Below, one piece after another: positions 14,165 to 20,868 of a stretch of DNA of 21,221 nucleotides. Numbering within the stretch: position 1 is the first letter of the stretch; the number at the start of each line of letters is the position of its first letter. Origin of the DNA: a virus. Made by a program: the position numbers and the translations under genes. The stretch spans positions 1 to 21,221 of the IMG/VR virus record IMGVR_UViG_3300035698_013809, one strand, 5' to 3'. A model generated the notes under the pieces. That model had not been told where the DNA came from, ran no database searches, and worked only from the letters and a program-made list of their open reading frames with translations.

Positions 14165-14183
14165 GTATTAATAAGTGTTTTTT
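14141..14183 (+). terminator. 14-bp inverted repeat: terminator or operator
   Basis: AAAAAACACTTATT (14141-14154) and AATAAGTGTTTTTT (14170-14183) are perfectly complementary, followed by ATTTT. The stem is AT-rich with a T-run, as in a bidirectional terminator for the structured RNA unit, but the loop contains the TATAAT of the next promoter. Confidence 0.6.
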
Positions 14184-14202
14184 ATTTTAAGGAGATTAAA
14201 TA

Positions 14203-14436
14203 ATGAAAACAATAAAAACAATGAAAATAGAATACTGTTCAACCGAAGATAAGGATTGTCCATTTTTTGATTGTTATGAAAAAGGTACATGCTATAATTG
14301 TCATTGTGTATTAGATAAAAAAGAGAGAAATTTGGATGAAAATTGTGTTGATTGTGATGTGGAACCAATACCTTCACCAGAATGGTGTCCTTTAAATAAC
14401 CATAATGTATTAATAACAAAGGAATTAAATGAATAG
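14203..14436 (+). CDS. Cys-rich protein, 77 aa
   Basis: Ribosome-binding site AAGGAG. Ten Cys residues in several pairs (DCPFFDC, TCYNCHC, NCVDCD, WCPL), so at least one and probably two zinc sites. Acidic overall. Its TAG lies inside the helicase gene (8-base overlap), suggesting coupled translation with DNA replication genes. Function unknown. Confidence 0.75.
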   Translation: MKTIKTMKIEYCSTEDKDCPFFDCYEKGTCYNCHCVLDKKERNLDENCVDCDVEPIPSPEWCPLNNHNVLITKELNE

Positions 14437-15760
14437 AAAATTATCAGATGAACTACTAGAATTGCTTATTTTAAAAGGTGTATTGAATAACAAAGAATAT
14501 CTAACTCTATTAATGAACTCCTTTGAATCTCAATTTTTTGATAATCCTACATATAAGGAAATGTATGAAACTATAATAGTCCATTATAAAGAAAATAGAA
14601 CTTTAATGGATCCTTTGCTTATCAAGGATATGATTGACTGTAAGACAGTATTTGAAGAAATTGATACAGATGATTTTGACATAGAAGAAAATCATGATTT
14701 TCTTATCAAAGAAACAAATGCATATCTTAAAGAAAAGGCTATCAAACAGGCTATACTTGATAGTGTTGCTATTATTGACTCAAACAAGAATATAGGTGAT
14801 ATTCGTGAAAGTGTGGAATCAGCGTTAGCTAAAGATCTAACAATGGATCTTGGTACTGATTATTGAAATACAATAGGTCCAAGATTAAAAGAGGTTTTGC
14901 TGAATAATGAACAAAAGATACCTTTATACTATCCAATGTTAGATGAATTTACAAATGGTGGTGTTATTCCATATTCATTGTCATTGTTTCTAAGTAGAAT
15001 ACATGGATTTAAAACAACATTGCTTATTAACTTGATGTCAAGGCTATCAAGAAATGGAAAGAATGTTATTCTATTCAGTATGGAAACCAGTGAAAGTGAA
15101 ATAGCTAAAAGACTTGATTCAATTAACACATTGTCTGATATAAACAAAATTCATTGTACAAAAGGTAGTGTTATAAATTTAGCAAAAAAACTTAACAAAC
15201 AAAAGAGTGAACGTGGATTAATTATTATTAAAGAATTTCCTACAGGGCAAGCATCAGTAAGTGATTTTAGAAAAGTATTAACAGAATTTGGATACAGAGG
15301 CATAAATTTTGATGTGGGTTTTTGTGATTATGTGACTATTATGCAAAGTGAGTACCTTAATACAGGTAATTTATATCAAGATGGTAAGAAAATAAGTGAA
15401 GAACTGAGAGCATTGAGTCTTGAGTTTCTACTTCCTTTTATAAGTGTATCACAATTGAACAGAGAAGGTATTGCTATTGATTTTAAAGAGGTTGACTATA
15501 CACATATAGGAGAATCATTGGGAATTGCTGCAGCAGCGGATTTTATGGCTATAATGGGTCAAGATGAAGAAAAATTAATATATGAATCTGAACTTATGTA
15601 TAAAATTGTTAAGAACAGATTTGGTGGACGTGTAAATGAAACTGGAAAATTTTATGTTGACAAAAAGTCATTAAAGATATATGATGAAAGTGAACTTGAT
15701 TTATGGTTAAGTGATGCTAAATCTACTGATGATGAACGAAAAATGAGTAAGAAATATTAA
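14429..15760 (+). CDS. DnaB/gp41-like replicative helicase, 443 aa
   Basis: One frame once the TGA at 14864-14866 is read as Trp (DYWNTIGPRL); the standard code splits it exactly between domains. Residues 1-140 form the helical N-terminal domain (LILKGVLNNKEYLTLL). The RecA-like domain has a Walker A variant SRIHGFKTTLL (Lys near 195), an NVILFSMETS strand, Walker B in FDVGFCDYVTIM, SVSQLNREG (sensor/motif H3) and VKNRFGGR (Arg finger region). It matches the gp41-type phage helicase, a hexameric 5'-3' fork helicase working with the gp32-like protein and the split polymerase. The Walker A has FKTT in place of the more usual GKT/S. Confidence 0.92.
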
Positions 15761-15771
15761 AGGAGAATAAT

Positions 15772-16668
15772 ATGAAAAAAATTAATTTTAGTGTAACTCA
15801 AGATGGAAAATTATTAGATCCTAGTAAGTATATTTGGGATCTTAAAACTAAAGATTTTAGTACTAAGGAAAATAATCTAGTACTAGATTTTAAAACAGGT
15901 GATAATTGTACTTTTAAAACAGGTTATGGTTGTACTTTTAAAACAAGTTATGATTGTACTTTTAAAACAAGTTATGATTGTACTTTTGATACAGGTGTTA
16001 ATTGTACTTTTGATACAGGTGTTAATTGTACTTTTGATACAGGTAGTAATTGTACTTTTGATACAGGTAGTAATTGTACTTTTAAAACAGGTAGTGATTG
16101 TACTTTTAAAACAGGATTATATTGTACTTTTAATACAAGTCATGGTTGTACTTTTAAAACAAATCATGGTTGTACTTTTAAAACAGGTGATAATTGTACT
16201 TTTAAAACAGGTGTTAGTTGTACTTTTAAAACAGGTGTTAGTTGTACTTTTGATACAAGTTATAATTGTACTTTTGATACAAGTTTTAGTTGTACTTTTG
16301 ATACAAGTTATTATTGTACTTTTGATACAAGTCATGATTGTACTTTTAAAACAGGTTTTAGTTGTACTTTTGATACAAGTCATGGTTGTACTTTTGATAC
16401 AGGTAGTAATTGTACTTTTGATACAAGTGATAATTGTACTTTTAAAACAAGTCATGGTTGTACTTTTGGAACAGGATTATATTGTGTAGTTGTAAGACGA
16501 GATATTTATGAAATTATAGAGTTAGAAGCTGGTGTTAAAATTAAGCTTAATAATAAGAATGTTAAAGGTTATACTATAGTTAAAGATATTAAAATTATAA
16601 CTTTAGATGGTAAAGATATAGAGATAAGTATTGAAAGTTTTGAGAGCCTTAAAAAACAATTATTATAA
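15772..16668 (+). CDS. Octapeptide-repeat protein (CTFxTxxx), 298 aa
   Basis: Start after AAGGAGAATAAT. The N-terminal 45 residues are ordinary, then 24 consecutive eight-residue repeats of form C-T-F-(K/D)-T-(G/S)-x-x run without an indel, ending LYCVVV. The final 60 residues form a separate beta-rich domain (NVKGYTIVKDIKI). Eight-residue repeats with invariant Cys and Phe suggest a right-handed beta-solenoid like pentapeptide-type proteins, with one short strand per repeat and stacked Cys/Phe. Such repeats occur in phage proteins of unknown role; DNA mimicry or surface binding are guesses. Twenty-four stacked Cys in a cytoplasmic protein is unusual and may bind metal. Confidence 0.85.
   Translation: MKKINFSVTQDGKLLDPSKYIWDLKTKDFSTKENNLVLDFKTGDNCTFKTGYGCTFKTSYDCTFKTSYDCTFDTGVNCTFDTGVNCTFDTGSNCTFDTGSNCTFKTGSDCTFKTGLYCTFNTSHGCTFKTNHGCTFKTGDNCTFKTGVSCTFKTGVSCTFDTSYNCTFDTSFSCTFDTSYYCTFDTSHDCTFKTGFSCTFDTSHGCTFDTGSNCTFDTSDNCTFKTSHGCTFGTGLYCVVVRRDIYEIIELEAGVKIKLNNKNVKGYTIVKDIKIITLDGKDIEISIESFESLKKQLL
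15907..16482 (+). repeat. 24 tandem copies of a 24-bp unit
   Basis: The unit is TGTACTTTTxxxACAxGTxxxxxx and repeats exactly 24 times (576 bp) in frame. TGTACTTTT is nearly invariant while the positions for the last two residues vary, implying selection on the protein fold plus recent expansion or gene conversion. Confidence 0.95.
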
Positions 16669-16691
16669 TAATAACTTTAAAAAGGATTAAA

Positions 16692-16860
16692 ATGCAAAGT
16701 ATTATTAAATTACTCAGACATAAGTTATTAATAGATAACTATACAATATTTGATAAAGAAAGAATTATAAATAATATATATAGTTATTTTAAGATCAGAA
16801 GAAGAAGGCAGATGTGAGTGTTTGGAAAATAAATGTCCAATCTTTTATAAAAGGAAATAA
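16692..16860 (+). pseudogene. Small gene with a probable frameshift before a Cys motif
   Basis: ATG 16692 after AAAAAGGATTAAA begins MQSIIKLLRHKLLIDNYTIF and in that frame ends at TAA 16830-16832 with an unnatural RRRRQMWVFGK tail. The +1 frame across 16785-16860 reads ILRSEEEGRCECLENKC, followed by PIFYKRK and TAA at 16858-16860, two bases before the next ATG, with a CxCxxxxC motif like other small proteins here. The coding signal therefore changes frame near the run GTTATTTTAAG. Decay, sequence error or recoding are all possible. Function unknown. Confidence 0.5.
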
Positions 16861-16862
16861 TA
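16826..16862 (+). repeat. 37-bp direct repeat, copy 1
   Basis: Identical to 17128-17164. It contains the end of a small Cys frame (NKCPIFYKRK and stop) plus the AAAAGGAAATAATA ribosome-binding site just before an ATG. Confidence 0.9.
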
Positions 16863-17118
16863 ATGCCTACACTAAATTCCGTAAGAAAAAAAATATTATG
16901 ATAAAATACAAAAAGATAAAAAGTTAGAAAATATTATTAAAGAATATCCATTAGTTCACCAAGAAGGAATTATAGGTATAGAACAAGATTTAAAATCTGG
17001 TATGATTAAAGGTGATATAGGAATACAAGTAGCTATTGATGGTAGAATTTGGATATGTATAAATGGTCAATCTTTAATAAGATTTAGACCTTATATTAAT
17101 AAAGAAAAGGGGATTTAA
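16863..17118 (+). pseudogene. Hypothetical protein frameshifted at an A8 run, about 84 aa
   Basis: ATG 16863, with a good AAAAGGAAATAATA, begins MPTLNSVRKK, then hits TGA-TAA. Removing one A from the A8 run (16886-16893) continues as YYDKIQKDKKLENIIKEYPL and later SGMIKGDIGIQVAID, GRIWICINGQSLIRFRPYI, to TAA 17116-17118. The downstream part looks like a compact beta domain. No start exists for it alone. Family not recognised. Confidence 0.6.
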
Positions 17119-17127
17119 AATGCATAC

Positions 17128-17164
17128 AAAATAAATGTCCAATCTTTTATAAAAGGAAATAATA
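17128..17164 (+). repeat. 37-bp direct repeat, copy 2
   Basis: Identical to 16826-16862, ending at the first base of the next ATG. In this copy the NKCPIFYKRK frame has lost its upstream part (two stops precede it), so it looks like a duplicated gene end that now serves only as a ribosome-binding-site leader. Confidence 0.9.
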
Positions 17165-17328
17165 TGAATATAATTGAAATGAAAGAAGAAGCCGAAAAAC
17201 AAAAATTAAAAAATTCTGATATTGCGCCAGGCACAAATCCACAGCAATTGACAGTTGATGAAGTTAAAAGAAGATGTAATGAGTTAAATTGTCCTGATAG
17301 AGACAATAATAATTCATTTAGTTATTAA
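17164..17328 (+). CDS. Small protein, 54 aa
   Basis: Start supplied by the second 37-bp repeat. A Lys/Glu-rich helix, then SDIAPGTNPQQLTVDEVKRR and a NELNCPDRDNN end with two Cys. Resembles a short helical regulatory peptide, but no family is recognised. Followed by a strong ribosome-binding site for the Nudix-like gene. Confidence 0.7.
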   Translation: MNIIEMKEEAEKQKLKNSDIAPGTNPQQLTVDEVKRRCNELNCPDRDNNNSFSY

Positions 17329-17339
17329 AGGGAGTAAAA

Positions 17340-17765
17340 ATGAAGAAACAAATATCATGTGGTGTTATTGTAACTGATAGTAAATATATTTTGATTGGTC
17401 ATTCTACTGGTAATACACATTTTGATATACCTAAAGGAATGAATGAAACTAATGAAATTCCTATTAACATCGCATTAAGAAAATTAAAAGAAAAAACTGG
17501 TATCATACTTAATAAAAATGATATTAGATATTTAGGTTTTGATTATAATTATACTAAAAATGAAGGTTTGCATTTATTCCTTTATAAAGTAGACGAATTG
17601 CCTGATATAAATTCTATTGAATGCTCTTCAAAGTTTTGTGATAAAAAAACAAAAGAAATGATTCCAGAACTTGATTTTTTCGTATACTCTTTAAATAATG
17701 AATTGGGTGTTTATGTAACTAAAAATATGTATAGTAGTTTATTGAAATTATATTTCAATGTATAA
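17340..17765 (+). CDS. Nudix-fold protein with degenerate Nudix box, 141 aa
   Basis: The N-terminus ISCGVIVTDSKYILIGHSTG and DIPKGMNETNE match the Nudix fold entry. The box should read G-x5-E-x7-R-E-U-x-E-E-x-G-U; here G33, E39, R47 and E51 are present, but the positions after Arg and after the second Glu are Lys (RKLKEKTGI). Loss of two of the metal-binding Glu predicts weak or no hydrolysis, as in Nudix proteins used as binding modules. GIILNKNDIRYLGFD and the helical end are otherwise normal. Ribosome-binding site AAAGGGAG. Overlaps the next gene by eight bases. Confidence 0.82.
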   Translation: MKKQISCGVIVTDSKYILIGHSTGNTHFDIPKGMNETNEIPINIALRKLKEKTGIILNKNDIRYLGFDYNYTKNEGLHLFLYKVDELPDINSIECSSKFCDKKTKEMIPELDFFVYSLNNELGVYVTKNMYSSLLKLYFNV

Positions 17766-18252
17766 AATAAAATGTACTAGATGTAATTTATACAAGAATG
17801 GTATATACCATCCATATATTGGGTCAAAAGCCAAATATTGTATAATAGGAGAATCACCAGCGAGTGCTAATTTCTCTTTAACTCCACCAGATTCTAAATT
17901 TTGATGTACTATGGCAGAAAATGGGTTTACAAAAGATCAATTTAGTGTTATAAATTCTATTAACTGTTACAATAAAAATAAACCTTCTGAATCTCACAGG
18001 GATATGTGTAGATCAAATATAGCAAGGTTTATTGAAAGGGTTGATCCAGAATTGATTATATGTAGTGGAAATTTTGCATTACATACATTAACTGGAAGAT
18101 GAGGTATAAATAATTATGTTAATACAATAGATGAAAGAATATTGTTTAAGAAAAAACGTATGATTATGTATTGAAGAAATACAAATACTATTAATTATAA
18201 CGATAAATTAATCAGATCAATAGAATTATTAAAGGAGTATACTGATGGATAA
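17758..18252 (+). CDS. Uracil-DNA-glycosylase-superfamily protein (family 4-like), 164 aa
   Basis: The frame, with three TGA codons as Trp, opens MYKIKCTRCNLYKNG, the CxxC of Fe-S-type family 4 UDGs, then IIGESPASANF (motif 1, usually GEAPG), NSINCYNKNKPSE (the N-C-P-like segment), MCRSNIARFI and DPELIICSGNFALHTLTG. Cys 6 and 9 plus later Cys could hold the cluster. The usual HP motif near the end is replaced by MYWRNTN, so catalysis is doubtful. It may recognise modified bases or act in DNA repair or exclusion. Start overlaps the Nudix gene end. Confidence 0.8.
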
Positions 18253-18382
18253 TGAAGAACGAGATATGATAGTGGACGAACAAGATTTGTGGGATGCTGA
18301 TCCTGATTGTAATCATGAGGTTGTTGATGCGCCAGGTGGTGGAATTGTGTGTACAAAATGTGGTGGATGGTTTTGCTGGTAA
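18245..18382 (+). CDS. Small zinc-knuckle protein, 45 aa
   Basis: AAAGGAG precedes the ATG, which overlaps the previous stop. An acidic start (DNEERDMIVDEQDLWD) is followed by CNHEVVDAPGGGIVCTKCGG and WFCW, a C-H...CxxC...C pattern of a zinc ribbon. Proteins of this kind are frequent in large phages, without known function. Confidence 0.8.
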   Translation: MDNEERDMIVDEQDLWDADPDCNHEVVDAPGGGIVCTKCGGWFCW

Positions 18383-18393
18383 AGGATAATTAA

Positions 18394-18699
18394 ATGTATA
18401 TAAGAGAGACTGGTCATATTCTTACAAAAATAGAGTTAGAGAAGATTTTGAAGATATGGAAAAAGTCTTTTAATGAATATAAGGATGCATATACAGTGAC
18501 TATAAGTAAAGAGGGTAAACAAATGGATGATAAAGTAAAAGATTATAAGAAAGTTATTGATAGTCTGACTCAACTTGAAATGGCAAAATTATATAGATTT
18601 GCTCCTTTTGATTTTCAAAATTTAGAGGTCAATGATTGTTTTATGAAAAAATTTAAGGGTTTTACACCTGAAATATCTAAAGCAATAGGATGGGAATAA
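18394..18699 (+). CDS. Conserved phage hypothetical protein, 101 aa
   Basis: Ribosome-binding site AAAGGATAATTAA. The C-terminal half (LTQLEMAKLYRFAPFDFQN, then MKKFKGFTPEISKAIGWE) carries the G-x-TPEISK-IGW ending seen in many small phage proteins of unknown role. The N-terminal part (about 1-48) is helical and basic. Only the C-terminal pattern is familiar to me. Confidence 0.8.
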   Translation: MYIRETGHILTKIELEKILKIWKKSFNEYKDAYTVTISKEGKQMDDKVKDYKKVIDSLTQLEMAKLYRFAPFDFQNLEVNDCFMKKFKGFTPEISKAIGWE

Positions 18700-18701
18700 T
18701 A

Positions 18702-18863
18702 ATGGACTTTGAAGAACAATATAAGGAAGAAACTGGTTTTGATGCTGGTTATGAACAAGAATATGGACTCAATGGAGAACAACATGAATGTTATTTTTAT
18801 AATGATTATGTTGAATGGTTAGAGACAAAACTTGAGATAGTATACACACCAAAGGACAAATAA
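18702..18863 (+). CDS. Small acidic protein, 53 aa
   Basis: Two bases after the preceding stop, with GGGAATAAT upstream. Acidic and rich in Tyr/Glu/Gln (FEEQYKEETGFDAGYEQEY), one Cys. No motif recognised. Confidence 0.7.
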   Translation: MDFEEQYKEETGFDAGYEQEYGLNGEQHECYFYNDYVEWLETKLEIVYTPKDK

Positions 18864-18872
18864 TAAAATAAT

Positions 18873-18974
18873 ATGAACATAAAAAAATTAATAGCAAATA
18901 CAATATTAATAACACCAATAATAATTATTGACTTAATAATGTTAATAAGTTTAATAATAGTACTATGTATATAA
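18873..18974 (+). CDS. Single-pass membrane mini-protein, 33 aa
   Basis: After a MNIKK start, nearly every residue is Ile, Leu, Val or Thr to the end. The upstream region has no strong Shine-Dalgarno sequence, so translation may depend on coupling. Probable membrane peptide. Confidence 0.5.
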   Translation: MNIKKLIANTILITPIIIIDLIMLISLIIVLCI

Positions 18975-18983
18975 GGAGATGTT

Positions 18984-19314
18984 ATGAAAAATATGTATAA
19001 ACAATTAGCAGATATATGGAAAAAAAAATGCTGACAAATCTAATGATGTAAATGAACAAGCGTGGTTATATGCTTGTTCAGCTGATCTTAAAAATGCAAT
19101 TAATAGATGTTGTGGTGACCAAAAAATTATTAGTGTAAATGCAAAATGTAGTGATAGATGTTTTACTCAATATCCAGATGGAACAGAAAAAGATGGTTAT
19201 GTTCCATCCGATATTAATATAGGTGGTAATGATTATATAGAATTTGAATACTGTATTAATTGTGGAAAAATAGTTGGTGATTTTCCTATAAAAGTATATA
19301 ACAAAGGAGAATAA
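18984..19314 (+). pseudogene. Cys-containing protein frameshifted at an A9 run, about 109 aa
   Basis: ATG 18984 after AAGGAGATGTT encodes MKNMYKQLADIWKK and soon ends if read straight through the A9 run (19020-19028). With eight A residues the frame continues NADKSNDVNEQAWLYACSAD, then NRCCGDQ, CSDRCFTQYP and FEYCINCGKIVGDFP to TAA 19312-19314. The downstream part is clearly coding and has CxxC pairs as in a zinc-binding protein, but no start of its own. Either the A-run slips during transcription or a base is missing or extra. Confidence 0.6.
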
Positions 19315-19317
19315 ATA

Positions 19318-19512
19318 ATGGCAGAACAAGTATATGTTTATGCAATAGAAAGAGTATCAGATAAAATTCGTGAAGAAATTCAAAAATTACCTAATCATAT
19401 GATGGAGGAACTTAAAACAAAAGAAGGTGGATCTAAATTTGAATTTTTTGGGACAATGATGGATGGTATTACAATGATGGGACTTGGAGCATCAAGTTTT
19501 GGTAGATTATAA
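19318..19512 (+). CDS. Hypothetical protein, 64 aa
   Basis: AAAGGAGAATAAATA precedes ATG 19318. A helical N-terminal part (EQVYVYAIERVSDKIREEIQ) is followed by a Met/Gly-rich end (FGTMMDGITMMGLGASSFG). No family recognised. The polymerase gene starts on the next base after the stop. Confidence 0.72.
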   Translation: MAEQVYVYAIERVSDKIREEIQKLPNHMMEELKTKEGGSKFEFFGTMMDGITMMGLGASSFGRL

Positions 19513-19902
19513 ATGTTTAAAAACGTCTATTATGATCAATATAAAAGCATCATGCATCTATGATATACATCTGATGGTATAAACAGACATAGAGCTGATC
19601 ATTGGACCCCTTATGTGTATAGAAAAGACTCTGATGGTGATACAAAAACCATTTATGGTGATACAGTATCTAAAATGGAGTTCAAAACTTATTCATCATA
19701 CAAAGAATATCAACAAAATAATATTGAGTTATATGAGAATAATTGCAAACCTGAAATTCAATATCTTGCAGAAAAATATTATGATGTAAAAGATGAAGAT
19801 ATTATTCCACCAGATATTAAAATATATTCAATTGATATTGAAGTACATGTGGATAAGAAATTAGAAAAAGATAAAATAATAAAAATTAGGAAAAAGAAAT
19901 AA
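19513..19902 (+). CDS. Family B DNA polymerase fragment 1 (N-terminal and Exo I), 129 aa
   Basis: The start MFKNVYYDQYKSIMHLWYTS (TGA as Trp) and KTIYGDTVSKMEFKTY match the N-terminal domain of T4 gp43-like polymerases. At residues 101-112 is DIKIYSIDIEVH, the Exo I motif with D108 and E110 for 3'-5' proofreading. Where gp43 continues toward PxPxKAEY, this chain has 17 residues that are mostly Lys (VDKKLEKDKIIKIRKKK) and stops. The continuation, GGFPSPLKAEEPI, is in the gene starting at 20831. A GIY-YIG gene lies between. The two products must combine to give an exonuclease-competent polymerase. Confidence 0.88.
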
Positions 19903-19905
19903 TTT

Positions 19906-19947
19906 TATAAATACCTATAGACATTGAAGTGATAATATTTATAGGAG
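19906..19947 (+). promoter_or_regulatory. TATAAATA box with RBS-hiding hairpin
   Basis: TATAAATA at 19906-19913 is followed directly by CCTATAGA (19914-19921), which can pair with TTTATAGG (19938-19945). The second arm overlaps the Shine-Dalgarno ATAGGAG of the GIY-YIG gene. A transcript started about six bases after the box would lack the first arm. Same design as at 9257-9299. Confidence 0.65.
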
Positions 19948-19951
19948 TAAT

Positions 19952-20868
19952 ATGATAATTGATAGAAAACAACCATCACAGGTATATAAAATAACACATT
20001 TACCATCACAAAAGTATTATATAGGCATTACATGGGGTAAAAAACATTCATATAAGAAAAGATTTGAAATTCATATGAAAGGTAAGGGTGGTGTATATAT
20101 AAAAAACTGTTAAATGAAGGATGTAGCCGTGACGAATTCATCACAGAACTTGTTTATGAGGGGTCGTTGGATATATCCTGACAAATGGAAGCTGATTTGT
20201 CTGTTTTGTACCCAATAGGATTAAATGGTAATAAGGGTCATGCTATTGTATTTACAAGTGATATGGTAGAGAAAAGAAAACAGACTTGGAAAGATAGAAC
20301 TGATGAAGAAAATATGATGCGTGGGAATAGAATATCAGAAGCTCTTAAAAATAGAACTAATGAAGAAAAAGAGCAAACAAAATTAAAGATGGCTGTAACT
20401 TGTAATAATAGGTCAGATGAAGAAAAGAACATCATAATAAACAAATTCAAATCATCTTATTATGGTAGGTCAGATGAAGAAAAATCTGACACAAGGAAAA
20501 AACAACAAGGTGTAAGAAAAAAACGAACAAAGATTATTAATAAAGCAATAATACCTAAGATATTAAGGTCAGATGAAGATAATGACAAGTCAAATAAAAA
20601 AAGATCAACTACTCTTAAAAATACATTATCAATGTTTACAGAACAACAAATGAATGATAGAATGTTAAATAGTTGTTTGAATTTAACAGATGAGCAGAAG
20701 GTAGAAAGGGGTAAGAAGATATCAGCATCTAAAATAGGTAAATCAACCAATCAACAAAAGATTATGGAACAGCGATATAAAGATATGTCAGATAAAAATT
20801 TTAATATATGATGTAAAGGGAGAAAACAATTTGTCATCACAAGAGCAACAAATCTTAGAAATAAATAA
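19952..20868 (+). pseudogene. GIY-YIG homing endonuclease with an internal -1 frameshift
   Basis: It starts MIIDRKQPSQVYKITHLPSQ then KYYIGITWGKK and YKKRFEIHM: the GIY-YIG strands (VYK, YIG) and the catalytic Arg. At 20101-20113 the frame meets AAC-TGT-TAA. Moving back one base at A AAA AAC gives LLNEGCSRDEFITELVYEG, the expected middle of the domain, and the frame runs on with two TGA codons as Trp. The C-terminal part holds at least four copies of a (R/N)xx-DEEK module (RTDEENMM, RTNEEKEQ, RSDEEKNI, RSDEEKSD), probably DNA-binding. It ends at TAA 20868, overlapping polymerase fragment 2. Functional only if the frameshift is read through or is an error. Confidence 0.8.

Noticed and set aside
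15899-16489. Long overlapping frames on both strands within the tandem repeat
   Set aside because: They are produced by the 24-bp periodicity; only the frame from 15772 has a ribosome-binding site and non-repeat ends.
15899-16490. CRISPR array
   Set aside because: The regular 24-bp repeats have no separate spacers and are in-frame codons of one protein.
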